DNA of 7,403 nt from positions 1 to 7,403 of the forward strand of contig JADDPV010000276.1 in assembly GCA_016781705.1 (NCBI GenBank), in the 5' to 3' direction. The notes under the pieces were generated by a model. That model saw nothing but the letters and a program-made list of their open reading frames with translations. It was not told the DNA's origin and did not search any database. This document shows positions 1-6,724 of the stretch, in pieces. The position numbers and the translations under genes were made by a program. Source of the DNA: Rubrobacter sp. Lineage in GTDB: Bacteria; Actinomycetota; Rubrobacteria; Rubrobacterales; Rubrobacteraceae. Position 1 is the stretch's first letter; each line of letters begins with the position of its first letter.

Positions 1-20
1 CGACCCCGCGCAGGAACGGG

Positions 21-782
21 TTATTTGTTGATGGATCTTATGAAGGTGACGATGAAGACCGCGGAGACGAGCATCAGCCCGCCGGCGCCCACGAGGCCCA
101 AAGCCACGAAGAAGATGGTGCTCGAGTCGGCTTGGTCCCACGCCCCGGTCGCCCACACGAAGGCGAACAAAGAGGCGAAGAAGGTCAGCAGGATCAGTAT
201 CATGCCGCCGGGGAGGTCCCTTATCTGGATCGCCGCCTTCTCCACCACGTAAGGCATCCGCCCCTTCGGGTAACCGATCCGGCGCACGTTCTGCAGAGCC
301 TCCCGGAACTCCGACTCGTCCGCGAGCCCTATCACCCGCGACAGGTAGTAGGCCTCTTTGGGGGACTTGCCCGACCTGAGCAACTCCAGGTAGTTGCGCC
401 GGTACAGCTCGACCGCACCCGAGTGTGGGGAGGCGAGCTGCTTGAGGAAGGCGTAGGTGTCCAGGCGGTTGGTGTAGCGCCGGATCTCGTTCTGCGAGAC
501 GCGCTCGCCGTGGTCTCCGCTCCAGCCTTCGTCACGGCCCTGGGCACGGCGGCGCGTGATCTCGTTGACCTCCAGAAAGAACATCTCGCGCGAGAACTGG
601 AGCGCGCTCTGCCGCTCGCGGCGCCTGGAGGAGATCTCCGTGCGTATCCCGCGTGCCCGGTACTCCTCGCGTCTCAGACGGTAGACGTGCTCCTGGTAGA
701 AGTCTCGCTCGGCGACGGAAACGGCCCCGTCACGCAGCCGGTATGCCTCTTCGAGCGTCTCCGGGATTCTCTTCTCTTCCAT
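21..782 (-). CDS. Hypothetical membrane protein with charged helical N-terminal region and two C-terminal TM segments
   Basis: I do not recognise this 253-residue protein. Residues 1-190 are hydrophilic, rich in Arg and Glu, with long predicted helices (about 5-75 coiled-coil-like, 100-185 helical), and should lie in the cytoplasm. Two hydrophobic stretches follow, about 193-214 and 222-248, joined by a short loop (GAWDQADSS); the protein ends RSINK. There is no signal peptide, so it is probably held in the membrane by a C-terminal hairpin. The frame stays open upstream to a GTG at 860, but that part overlaps a promoter-like box at 851-859. I chose the ATG at 782, where MEEKRIPE begins; the Shine-Dalgarno match there is poor (an AGGTCAGG about 10 bases upstream). 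It is co-directional with the next minus-strand gene but about 100 bases from it and probably has its own promoter. No catalytic motif is visible. Confidence 0.72.
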   Translation of the reverse strand: MEEKRIPETLEEAYRLRDGAVSVAERDFYQEHVYRLRREEYRARGIRTEISSRRRERQSALQFSREMFFLEVNEITRRRAQGRDEGWSGDHGERVSQNEIRRYTNRLDTYAFLKQLASPHSGAVELYRRNYLELLRSGKSPKEAYYLSRVIGLADESEFREALQNVRRIGYPKGRMPYVVEKAAIQIRDLPGGMILILLTFFASLFAFVWATGAWDQADSSTIFFVALGLVGAGGLMLVSAVFIVTFIRSINK

Positions 783-850
783 ACCCCTTCGGCCTGACCT
801 ACGCTCCCACCGCTCCTCGCACCTGCCCGGACCCACGACCCGGGAGGGAA

Positions 851-859
851 ATGATACCA
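851..859 (-). promoter_or_regulatory. Extended -10 promoter for the 253-residue membrane protein gene
   Basis: On the minus strand this reads TGG-TATCAT, matching the TGn extended -10 element. No convincing -35 box is seen at the usual distance, which is common with extended -10 promoters. Transcription would start near 844, giving a leader of about 60 bases before the ATG at 782. The downstream bases (TTTCC) are shared with the promoter-like element of the next gene at 1429-1437. Confidence 0.4.
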
Positions 860-888
860 CGCACGCCCCCGCAAATGACCACCCGCAC

Positions 889-1410
889 CTAGCCCTCCGG
901 CCCCCGCATCGGAGCCGGCGTGGGCTCCCACAAAGCGCAAAACAGCCCCCCGCCCCGGACCCGCACCTCCAGGTGCCCGCCCTCCGCGAGCCTCCTCAGA
1001 ACCCCGTCGGCCTCGGCCACCGTCAGCGAGGTCTCGATCGCCGCCCGGGCCGGCGGAAGCTCCCCGCTCTCGCGCAGCGCTTCCAAGAGTTCCCGCTCCT
1101 TACCGTTCGCGGCGGGCACCTCGTCCCCTCCATCCGAGAGCCCGACGATGCCGCGCACCAGAAGCCCGAAGGCCGGGAAGATCGTCCACCCGAAAACGAA
1201 GATGAGCCACCAGATGTAAGAAAACACCGCCAACACCGCGGCCCCGGCCAACATCACCGGGATCAACACCGCCAGCGCCGCCGTGACCTGCGCCTTCGGG
1301 CTCATCTGACTTATATCGAGGCCGAAGAAGTGGCCCGGGTCGTGGCCACCGCGATGCTCGCTGCGGCGCCGATGGCGGTGCTGTGGCGTATGGTCCGGTC
1401 TCTTCTCCAC
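889..1410 (-). CDS. Hypothetical two-TM membrane protein with C-terminal winged-helix-like domain
   Basis: The product is 173 residues from a GTG start at 1410. This start has an excellent Shine-Dalgarno, GAGAGGAG, four bases upstream, and the start sits just behind an extended -10 box; ORF extension to 1458 would run through that promoter. Residues 1-35 are rich in His and Arg. Two hydrophobic segments follow, about 41-64 and 66-90, the second with an aromatic cluster (SYIWWLIFVFGW). Residues about 105-162 resemble a small winged-helix fold: ERELLEALRESGELPPARA, then TSLTVAEADGVLRRLAEGG as a possible recognition-helix region, then a beta wing. The overall design is a membrane hairpin with a cytosolic wHTH that could bind DNA or protein. 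A second possible start is the ATG at 1305 (MSPKAQ), but it has no clear ribosome site. I do not recognise the family. Confidence 0.68.
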   Translation of the reverse strand: MEKRPDHTPQHRHRRRSEHRGGHDPGHFFGLDISQMSPKAQVTAALAVLIPVMLAGAAVLAVFSYIWWLIFVFGWTIFPAFGLLVRGIVGLSDGGDEVPAANGKERELLEALRESGELPPARAAIETSLTVAEADGVLRRLAEGGHLEVRVRGGGLFCALWEPTPAPMRGPEG

Positions 1411-1428
1411 GAAGCTCCTCTCGCCGGA

Positions 1429-1437
1429 AATATACCA
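1429..1437 (-). promoter_or_regulatory. Extended -10 promoter for the two-TM/wHTH gene
   Basis: On the minus strand this reads TGG-TATATT, close to the ideal extended -10 consensus (TGnTATAAT). The predicted start near 1422 leaves about 12 untranslated bases that consist almost entirely of the Shine-Dalgarno (GAGAGGAG, 1422-1415) and its spacer. No good -35 is visible; TGGTTT at 1457-1452 has the right spacing but matches weakly. Confidence 0.5.
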
Positions 1438-1499
1438 GCACCCGCCCACCCAAACCACGCCCGAAAGCGCGGGAGCCGCGCGAATCCGGGCCGCCGGGA

Positions 1500-1508
1500 T
1501 GCTAACCT
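1500..1508 (+). promoter_or_regulatory. Candidate extended -10 promoter for the M20 dipeptidase gene
   Basis: TGC-TAACCT fits the TGnTANNNT extended -10 pattern and would start transcription near 1515, about 19 bases before the ATG at 1534. The box lies inside a short direct repeat, GCTAAC at 1501-1506 and 1509-1514, so an alternative -10 in the second copy (TAACAA) is less likely but possible. No -35 hexamer is evident. The call rests on pattern and position only. Confidence 0.35.
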
Positions 1509-1514
1509 GCTAAC
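1501..1514. repeat. Short direct repeat GCTAAC-ct-GCTAAC
   Basis: Two perfect 6-base copies separated by 2 bases stand out in otherwise GC-rich intergenic DNA. They overlap the candidate promoter and the start region of the dipeptidase transcript. They could be an operator half-site pair on one helical face, but a chance repeat of this size cannot be excluded. Confidence 0.3.
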
Positions 1515-1533
1515 AAGCGAGACGGAGGTTCGC

Positions 1534-2910
1534 ATGGCTGAGCAACGGGACGGTCTGAAGGAGCGGATAGAGGGCTCGAAGGAAGCCCTCCTGGGAGAGT
1601 TAAAGGAGTTCTTGCGGATGCCGTCGGTCTCGGCGCGGGCCGGCGACGACGCGGGCTTCCGCGGGTGCGCGGAGTGGGTGGCCCGGAAGCTGGAGGAGGC
1701 CGGCGCCGAGGCGCGCATCCTCGAGACGGCGGGACATCCGGTCGTGTACGCGGAGGTGGGCGGAGGGGGCGAAGCTGGCGAGCGGACGCTACTTTCTTAC
1801 GGCCACTACGACGTGCAACCGCCAGAGCCTCTGGAGCTGTGGGAGAGCGATCCTTTCGAGCCCACGATACGGGACGGCTCCCTGTACGCTCGCGGCGTCG
1901 CCGACGACAAGGGCGACGTGCTCTCGCGCATACAGGCCTTGCGGCTGTACCAGCAAGAGTTCGGGCCGCTGCCGTTCAAGCTGAAGTTCTTTATCGAGGG
2001 CGAGGAGGAGGTCGGGAGCCCGAACCTCGCGCCGTTCGTGAGGGGCAACGCGGAGCTGCTCGCGGCGGATGCTTGTCTCTGGGAAGGCTCGATGAAGGAC
2101 GAGGCGGGACATCCCGTCATCTTCTGCGGCACGAAGGGGATGTGCTACGTCGAGCTGCGTGCTCGCGGCGCCTCCCACGACCTGCACAGCATGTACGGCG
2201 GCATCGCCCCCAACCCCGCCTGGCGACTCGTGCAGGCGTTGAGGACGATCAAGGACGAGCGCGGGGAGATCACGCTAGACGGCCTCCACGACCTCGCCGA
2301 CCCTCCCTCCGACGAAGACCTCGCGGCGATAGAGGACATCCCCTTCGACGACGACGCCCTCCGGGCCTCCTGGGGCGTGACCGCCCTGGACCGCAACCTC
2401 ACCGGCCGGGACGCCCTCAAGGAGATGCTCCTGCGGCCCACGGCGAACATCGCCGGCGTACAGTCCGGCTACACCGGCCCCGGCTCCAAAACCATCGTCC
2501 CCTCCGAGGCGTTCGTGAAGATGGACTTCCGCCTCGTCTCGGGCCAGAGCCCGAAGCAGGTGCTGAAGCTGCTGCGCGAGCACCTGAGCCGGCGCGGCTT
2601 CGAGGACGTGGAGGTCGTGGACCTGCACGGGGTCGAGGCGGCGAAGACACCTGTGACCTCGCCGGTGGTACGCACCGCGGTGGAGACCTGGCGCGCTCTG
2701 GGGCGCGAGGACGCCGTAGTCTACCCGACTATCGGCGGGAGCGGCCCGACCTCGCTCGTGGCGACCGAGCTCGGCATCCCGACCGTCATGACCGGCAACG
2801 TGGCGCACGCCGGCAGCCGCATCCACTCCCCCAACGAGTCGGTTCGCCTCGACGACTACTTCGAGGCAGTAGCCTACTTCACCCGCTTCTTCGGGGGGTT
2901 TGGCGCTTGA
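1534..2910 (+). CDS. M20 family metallodipeptidase (dipeptidase / M20-M25-M40 hydrolase)
   Basis: This 458-residue protein is a cytosolic two-metal (normally zinc or manganese) peptidase that hydrolyses dipeptides or related amide bonds. The M20 signature residues are all present. GHYDVQP gives metal ligand His91 and Asp93. ARGVADDKG (119-127) holds the bridging Asp at 124 or 125. EGEEEVGS (155-162) holds the general-base/metal Glu pair 158-159. Asp179 lies before CLWEGS, and His431 in RIHSPNES is the C-terminal metal ligand. The lid/dimerisation domain spans about 190-320, with the conserved HDLHSMYGG (215-223). MDFRLVSGQ (330-338) contains the usual substrate-carboxylate Arg333. Length fits the PepV/carnosinase-like branch (about 450-470). 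The ATG at 1534 is chosen because GGAGG lies five bases upstream; the open frame extends further upstream but runs antisense through the divergent gene. The exact substrate cannot be read from sequence. Its TGA overlaps the next gene's TTG start. Confidence 0.95.
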   Translation: MAEQRDGLKERIEGSKEALLGELKEFLRMPSVSARAGDDAGFRGCAEWVARKLEEAGAEARILETAGHPVVYAEVGGGGEAGERTLLSYGHYDVQPPEPLELWESDPFEPTIRDGSLYARGVADDKGDVLSRIQALRLYQQEFGPLPFKLKFFIEGEEEVGSPNLAPFVRGNAELLAADACLWEGSMKDEAGHPVIFCGTKGMCYVELRARGASHDLHSMYGGIAPNPAWRLVQALRTIKDERGEITLDGLHDLADPPSDEDLAAIEDIPFDDDALRASWGVTALDRNLTGRDALKEMLLRPTANIAGVQSGYTGPGSKTIVPSEAFVKMDFRLVSGQSPKQVLKLLREHLSRRGFEDVEVVDLHGVEAAKTPVTSPVVRTAVETWRALGREDAVVYPTIGGSGPTSLVATELGIPTVMTGNVAHAGSRIHSPNESVRLDDYFEAVAYFTRFFGGFGA

Positions 2911-3497
2911 CGGAACGACCACCGAAGCAGGAGGGCCTGGACCTGCCGCAGCGGGTCCGCGAGAGCCTCGCGGCGGCAGTCGCCGAACGCGGCCCGCAGG
3001 CGCGCGCGGTCTCGACGCAGGGCCGCGAGTCCATGCGACCCCCTCGCGGCCACGTCGTCGTCGCCGCCGGAGCGGAGGAGGTAGAGGCGGTCCGCGGCCC
3101 GGCGCGCATCGTCCGCCGGCTGGAGCTGTACAAGACACACTACGGCCCCGTCGTCCGGTTCGCCATCTCGGTCTACCCGCAAGAGGGAGGCCCCCTTAGC
3201 GTCGCGACGCTGCTGAACGTCTCCCAGGTCTCGGGCGACGCCGCCCTCGCGGGCCTGGGCCGCCAGAAGACGCTGCACGTGCATTTCTACCGCGTCGAGG
3301 ACGGCGACCTCCATTACGCCTTCTCGAAGGAGTTGACCAACGGCCCCGAGCAGCGCGCGGAGGCGAAGAAGGTCCTGAAGATGGCCCGCGACGCCTACGC
3401 GGGGACGCCGGAGGAGCGCCGCAGCTTCCGCTGGGCCATCGGTCTGGCCGAGCGGCAGTTCGAGTTGCCTGTACCTGAACCTGAAATGGAGGCGTAG
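2907..3497 (+). CDS. Hypothetical protein, translationally coupled to the M20 peptidase
   Basis: I do not recognise this 196-residue protein. The TTG start at 2907 overlaps the peptidase stop by four bases (TTGA), and a G-run at 2893-2898 may serve as ribosome site, so translation is probably coupled. An ATG at residue 43 is a possible but less likely start. Residues 1-45 are charged and probably flexible. Residues 48-135 look like a compact alpha/beta domain with alternating strands: HVVVAAG, ARIVRRLELYKTHYGPVVRFAISVYP, LSVATLLNVSQ, TLHVHFYRVEDGDLHYAFSKEL. Residues 136-187 are helical and basic (AEAKKVLKMARDAY, RRSFRWAIGLAERQFELP), followed by an acidic, Pro-rich tail. It has no TM segment, signal peptide or obvious catalytic motif. 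It lies 33 bases before the NurA-like gene on the same strand, so it may belong to either the peptidase or the nuclease-ATPase unit. Confidence 0.8.
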   Translation: MTERPPKQEGLDLPQRVRESLAAAVAERGPQARAVSTQGRESMRPPRGHVVVAAGAEEVEAVRGPARIVRRLELYKTHYGPVVRFAISVYPQEGGPLSVATLLNVSQVSGDAALAGLGRQKTLHVHFYRVEDGDLHYAFSKELTNGPEQRAEAKKVLKMARDAYAGTPEERRSFRWAIGLAERQFELPVPEPEMEA

Positions 3498-3517
3498 CCT
3501 TCCGAGGAAAGCCTGCG

Positions 3518-3523
3518 TATACT
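3518..3523 (+). promoter_or_regulatory. -10 box of a predicted leaderless promoter for the NurA-like gene
   Basis: TATACT ends seven bases before the ATG at 3531, which places the expected transcription start on the A of the start codon. There is no Shine-Dalgarno near that ATG: the nearest purine run, GAGGAAA, is more than 20 bases away. Leaderless mRNAs are frequent in actinobacteria, so the arrangement is plausible. No -35 consensus is evident 17 bases upstream. Read-through from the upstream gene is also possible. Confidence 0.45.
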
Positions 3524-3530
3524 GCACCAC

Positions 3531-4661
3531 ATGCCAGCGGGGAGCACGGCCAACGATTTCGCGGCCAGGGTCGTCCGGGCGATGGAAGATGCCAGAGCGC
3601 AGGGTATACGTATCTCCGCCGGCGGAGGCGAGGACCTGGAGCTCGGGCAACTGGCCCGCCGCCGCCCCGACGACGAAGTGGCGGCTCCGAACGGGAGACC
3701 GCACCACCTGGAGACGCCGCCGGGGCCGCGCGACCCCGGTGAACCGAACGGCCGCTCGCGCCTATGCTACTTCCTCGACGGGGTGCAGGGCTCGCGCGAG
3801 GTCGGGCGCATCGGGACGGCGCCGGTGGTCGTAGCGACCGTGGCGGCGGCGGTGGTGGAGCGCCGCGAGCGGCGCTTCGGGCGGATGGAGCTCGGGGGGT
3901 TGCCGGGCGTGGTGCGGGCCGTGATCCTGCCGCGCAGGGCCGGGAGCGAGGCGGAGGCGTTCTGGGGGTTGTTGCGCGCGGCGGGGCTCGCGGAGCTGGG
4001 GCCGGAGGAGGCGCCCGACTCGCCGGACCTCGTGCTCGACTCGACGGAGTACATGGGCGAGGTGGACCCGACGGACTACGTCGGGATGAAGGAGCGGGCC
4101 TTCTCGCGGGTACGCACGCTGCGGGAGCGGCTGGAGGGCGCGTTGCTCCGGCGCTGGGAGGGTGACGACCGGGTGCTCGACTCGGACGGTTGGATCGCCG
4201 TGGACGGCCAGTTGCGGGAGACCACGCAGCGGGCCATCGGCCTCATAAAGAGCGTCGCGCGCCCTGAGTTCGTCGGGAAGGACGTGGCGATGCTCCTCGA
4301 CCTCGAGCCGGGGATGCGGACCACCAGCTTCGTCCCCGACTGGCAACTCCGACGTTCCCCAACGGACCACCGGACCTCCTGGTACACGAGGACGTGGCCG
4401 CCGCAGCCGGGGGCGGACGCGTTGGGATCGCTCATGCGCGTCGAGGCCCCACGCGATACGCCACCCGAGACGGTCGACGAGATCACGTGTTGGATCCTCG
4501 CGGAAAAGGCCCCCCTCGCCAGGCCCGATCCGCGTTGGCCCGCCATGATCTACCCCATCCGCCACGTCGAAAAGACCCTGAAACCCCTCATCGGCGGCTC
4601 CGAACGTATGTACGCGAAGCTGGAACGCCAGCTGGTCACCCAGCAAAACGGGAGGAACTAG
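3531..4661 (+). CDS. nurA: NurA-domain DNA nuclease (partner of HerA)
   Basis: This 376-residue protein matches the NurA pattern. An N-terminal strand reads LCYFLDGVQGSREVG (78-92), with Asp83 as the expected metal-binding residue of motif I. A second acidic motif reads WIAVDGQL (221-228, Asp225) and is followed by GLIKSVARPEFVG (237-249), with the conserved Lys240. A C-terminal segment, MIYPIRHVEKTL (339-350), contains His345. NurA family enzymes are RNase H-like, Mn-dependent nucleases that act as dimers docked on a HerA hexamer and degrade DNA during end processing. Residues 41-76 are Arg/Pro-rich, probably disordered and variable. Assignment rests on these motifs plus the directly abutting HerA-like gene. 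The start ATG has no Shine-Dalgarno but fits a leaderless transcript. Third-position bases change from G-rich (about 3835-4260) to C-rich (after about 4330). Which DNA ends it attacks, and whether it serves repair or defence, cannot be told from sequence. Confidence 0.85.
   Translation: MPAGSTANDFAARVVRAMEDARAQGIRISAGGGEDLELGQLARRRPDDEVAAPNGRPHHLETPPGPRDPGEPNGRSRLCYFLDGVQGSREVGRIGTAPVVVATVAAAVVERRERRFGRMELGGLPGVVRAVILPRRAGSEAEAFWGLLRAAGLAELGPEEAPDSPDLVLDSTEYMGEVDPTDYVGMKERAFSRVRTLRERLEGALLRRWEGDDRVLDSDGWIAVDGQLRETTQRAIGLIKSVARPEFVGKDVAMLLDLEPGMRTTSFVPDWQLRRSPTDHRTSWYTRTWPPQPGADALGSLMRVEAPRDTPPETVDEITCWILAEKAPLARPDPRWPAMIYPIRHVEKTLKPLIGGSERMYAKLERQLVTQQNGRN
4650..4656 (+). promoter_or_regulatory. 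Ribosome binding site for the HerA-like ATPase inside the nurA 3' end
   Basis: GGGAGGA lies five bases before the ATG at 4662 and within the last codons of the NurA-like gene, whose TAG immediately precedes that ATG. This strong site fixes the herA start and implies coupled translation of the two subunits. Confidence 0.8.
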
Positions 4662-6704
4662 ATGCTGCACCCGGACTTCCTGGACACCACCTCCGGCCCC
4701 ATTGGCCGCGTCGTCACCAGCGAGGAGTACCCTGCCACCGCCCACGAGTTCTTCTTCTGGACCGCCGAGTCCGAACCCGCCAAACGGCTCGACATCGGCC
4801 ACATCGTCGCCGCCGAAAGTGAAGACGCCACCGCAGTCGCCGTCCTCGACGACCCCAAACGATACTCCGACCTCCAGAGCTTCCTGGACGACTTCTACGC
4901 CCGCGACGGCGACGCGGCCTTGGAGGCGCTCTCGGACAGGGTGGAGATCCTGGTCTTCAGAGCGCAGGTCCTCGCCACCAAGCACCGCGAGGAGCGCAAG
5001 AAGAGCAAGCGCCCCGTCAGGAGCGGCCCCGTCTACTACGCCACCAGCGCCGCCATCGAGTTCGCCCTCGGCACCGAGGGCTTCTCCGGCACCCCCATCC
5101 CCATGCTCCTGCACGAGAACGGCAACGAACGCGACGGCGCCCCGCAGCGCACCCCGCTCTACGCCGACGCCGACTACCTCCTCGGCCCCGAGGCCGGCCA
5201 CCTCAACATCACCGGCATGAGCGGTCTCTCGACCAAGACCAGCCACGCCCTGTTCACCATCTCCAGCATCTTCCAGACCGCGAGGGACAAGAAGGTCGCC
5301 GCCCTGATGTTCAACGTGAAGGGCGCCGACCTCCTGTTCCTGGATAAGCCCCCTTCCCCCCCGGAGGACGATCCCGAGCTGGCGGAGCGCTACGAGCGGG
5401 CCGAGCAGCGGGGCCTGCCGCCCGAGGACCGCGAGATGTACGAGGCGTTGGATCTGCGGGTGGAACCGTTCGAGAACCTGAAGGTCTTCGCGCCGCTGCT
5501 CTTCGGCAAGGACAGGGGCGAAGGGATGGTGCACGCGAGCGACATAGGGGCGCGTCAACTGAACACGCTGAGGAACGCGCGTGGTGAGGACGCCTGCGTC
5601 TACCCCATCGTGTGGGACCTTGAGGACGTGCTGCCGCACGCGGGACGGGTCTTCGACCAGGTGGACATGGACGATAAGTTCAAGGGCTTCGTGGAGTTCT
5701 TGCGCGCTCGTCCGGTGCGGACCATGCGCGGGTTCCACGCGGAGATCGACGAAGCGTTCGCGTACTTCGAGGAGAGCGAGAGCTCCTACTGGAACGGCCA
5801 CCACCAGGCGACGGTGGCGAAGGTCCGCAACCGCTTCGGCGTGCTCCCGAGCAAGTGCGGCGGCCTCCTGGTACACGGTAGGGTCGAGTACGGCGACTCG
5901 CCGCAGGTGGACGGGCCGTTCGAGGACCGCGAGATGCGCGTCGTGGACATCTCGCACCTCTCCGGCGTTCCGCAGGACCTCGTGGTCACGAAGGTCATAA
6001 ACAGCGTGTGGGAGATGGCCGAGCAGGGCCGGCTCGGGGTGGACAAGCTCGTCATCTTCGTGGACGAGCTGAACAAGTACGCGCCCGCCGGCTCGCGCAG
6101 CACCTCCCTCAAGGACACGCTCGTGGACATCTCGGCCCGGGGTCGCCACCTCAATTTGACCCTCTTCGGGGCGCAGCAGTTCCGGAGCAAGGTGGACGAC
6201 GAGGTGGTGGGGAACGCGGCGACGAGCTTGTACGGGCGCATCGGGGACGAGGAGATCACGAACACAAGCTACCGCTCCTTCTCTTCCACGACCCGCGACG
6301 AGCTCCTGCAGCTCGAAAAGGGCCGCCTCCTCCTGCGCCACGCCCACTACGCGGTGCCGGTCTTCGGCCGCTTCCCGCGCCCGCCAGTCCTGATGGGCAA
6401 GGCCGGCACGGACATCTTCGGCGGCCGGCGCCAGGACCCGGCCTCCAGCGTGCTCGCCGTGATGCGCGGCCTGACGAGCAAGCCGCCGGGCATCGCGGCC
6501 GTCCGGGCGGAGATAGAGGGCGTGCCGGAGGAGCAGGTCTACGAAGCGCTCGACGCCGTGCAGGCCGCGCACCGCTCCGGCAAGGGCTCCCCCGACCCGT
6601 ACAAGAACTTCGTGTGGAACGTCAAGCGCGGCACCCAGAGGAGCCGCAGCAACGGGCGCGACGTGTCGAAGATCCTCTCCGGCCTCGACCGGATGAAGGA
6701 TTAG
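4662..6704 (+). CDS. herA: HerA-like hexameric DNA translocase ATPase
   Basis: This 680-residue protein belongs to the HerA/FtsK side of the P-loop ATPases. Residues about 10-65 (SGPIGRVVTS...DIGHIVAAES) fit the N-terminal HAS-barrel. Residues 70-115 are helical. The nucleotide site is HLNITGMSGLSTKTSHALF (180-198): Lys192-Thr193 are the Walker A residues, but the loop has an extra residue and Thr191 replaces the usual Gly. FNVKGADLLFLD (217-228) follows a strand, then an acidic Pro-rich insert (229-262) and a large helical region. Walker B is LVIFVDELNKYAP (463-475, Asp468-Glu469). LFGAQQFRSK (501-510) is the sensor Gln motif, and SLYGRIGDEE (522-531) follows with a possible arginine finger at 525. 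HerA hexamers pump DNA and control the NurA nuclease, and the gene abuts nurA with no gap. The C-terminal ~90 residues, after the ATPase core, form a basic helical tail. The P-loop variant marks it as a bacterial sub-branch and not the archaeal type. Confidence 0.9.
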   Translation: MLHPDFLDTTSGPIGRVVTSEEYPATAHEFFFWTAESEPAKRLDIGHIVAAESEDATAVAVLDDPKRYSDLQSFLDDFYARDGDAALEALSDRVEILVFRAQVLATKHREERKKSKRPVRSGPVYYATSAAIEFALGTEGFSGTPIPMLLHENGNERDGAPQRTPLYADADYLLGPEAGHLNITGMSGLSTKTSHALFTISSIFQTARDKKVAALMFNVKGADLLFLDKPPSPPEDDPELAERYERAEQRGLPPEDREMYEALDLRVEPFENLKVFAPLLFGKDRGEGMVHASDIGARQLNTLRNARGEDACVYPIVWDLEDVLPHAGRVFDQVDMDDKFKGFVEFLRARPVRTMRGFHAEIDEAFAYFEESESSYWNGHHQATVAKVRNRFGVLPSKCGGLLVHGRVEYGDSPQVDGPFEDREMRVVDISHLSGVPQDLVVTKVINSVWEMAEQGRLGVDKLVIFVDELNKYAPAGSRSTSLKDTLVDISARGRHLNLTLFGAQQFRSKVDDEVVGNAATSLYGRIGDEEITNTSYRSFSSTTRDELLQLEKGRLLLRHAHYAVPVFGRFPRPPVLMGKAGTDIFGGRRQDPASSVLAVMRGLTSKPPGIAAVRAEIEGVPEEQVYEALDAVQAAHRSGKGSPDPYKNFVWNVKRGTQRSRSNGRDVSKILSGLDRMKD

Positions 6705-6724
6705 GAGGCCCCGTCAGGTACGAC

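Noticed and set aside
973..1533. Upstream extension of the M20 reading frame
   Set aside because: It runs antisense through the two-TM/wHTH gene and the divergent promoter region and has no M20-like sequence. The ATG at 1534 has a good ribosome site and the usual N-terminus.
1665..2906. Long plus-strand frame running through the M20 gene into the 196-residue gene
   Set aside because: The part before 2907 is an Arg/Gly/Pro-rich shadow of the M20 peptidase, which carries all its catalytic motifs in another frame. Only the part from the TTG at 2907 looks like a protein.
3500..3510. TTCC-GA-GGAA palindrome between the 196-residue gene and nurA
   Set aside because: Four-base arms with a two-base loop cannot act as a terminator, and short palindromes like this are expected by chance.
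3762..6572. A 936-codon uninterrupted minus-strand reading frame antisense to nurA and herA
   Set aside because: Its translation is Val/His/Arg/Gly-rich with no domains. It mirrors the G/C-ending codon bias of the real plus-strand genes, which removes stop codons from this antisense frame.
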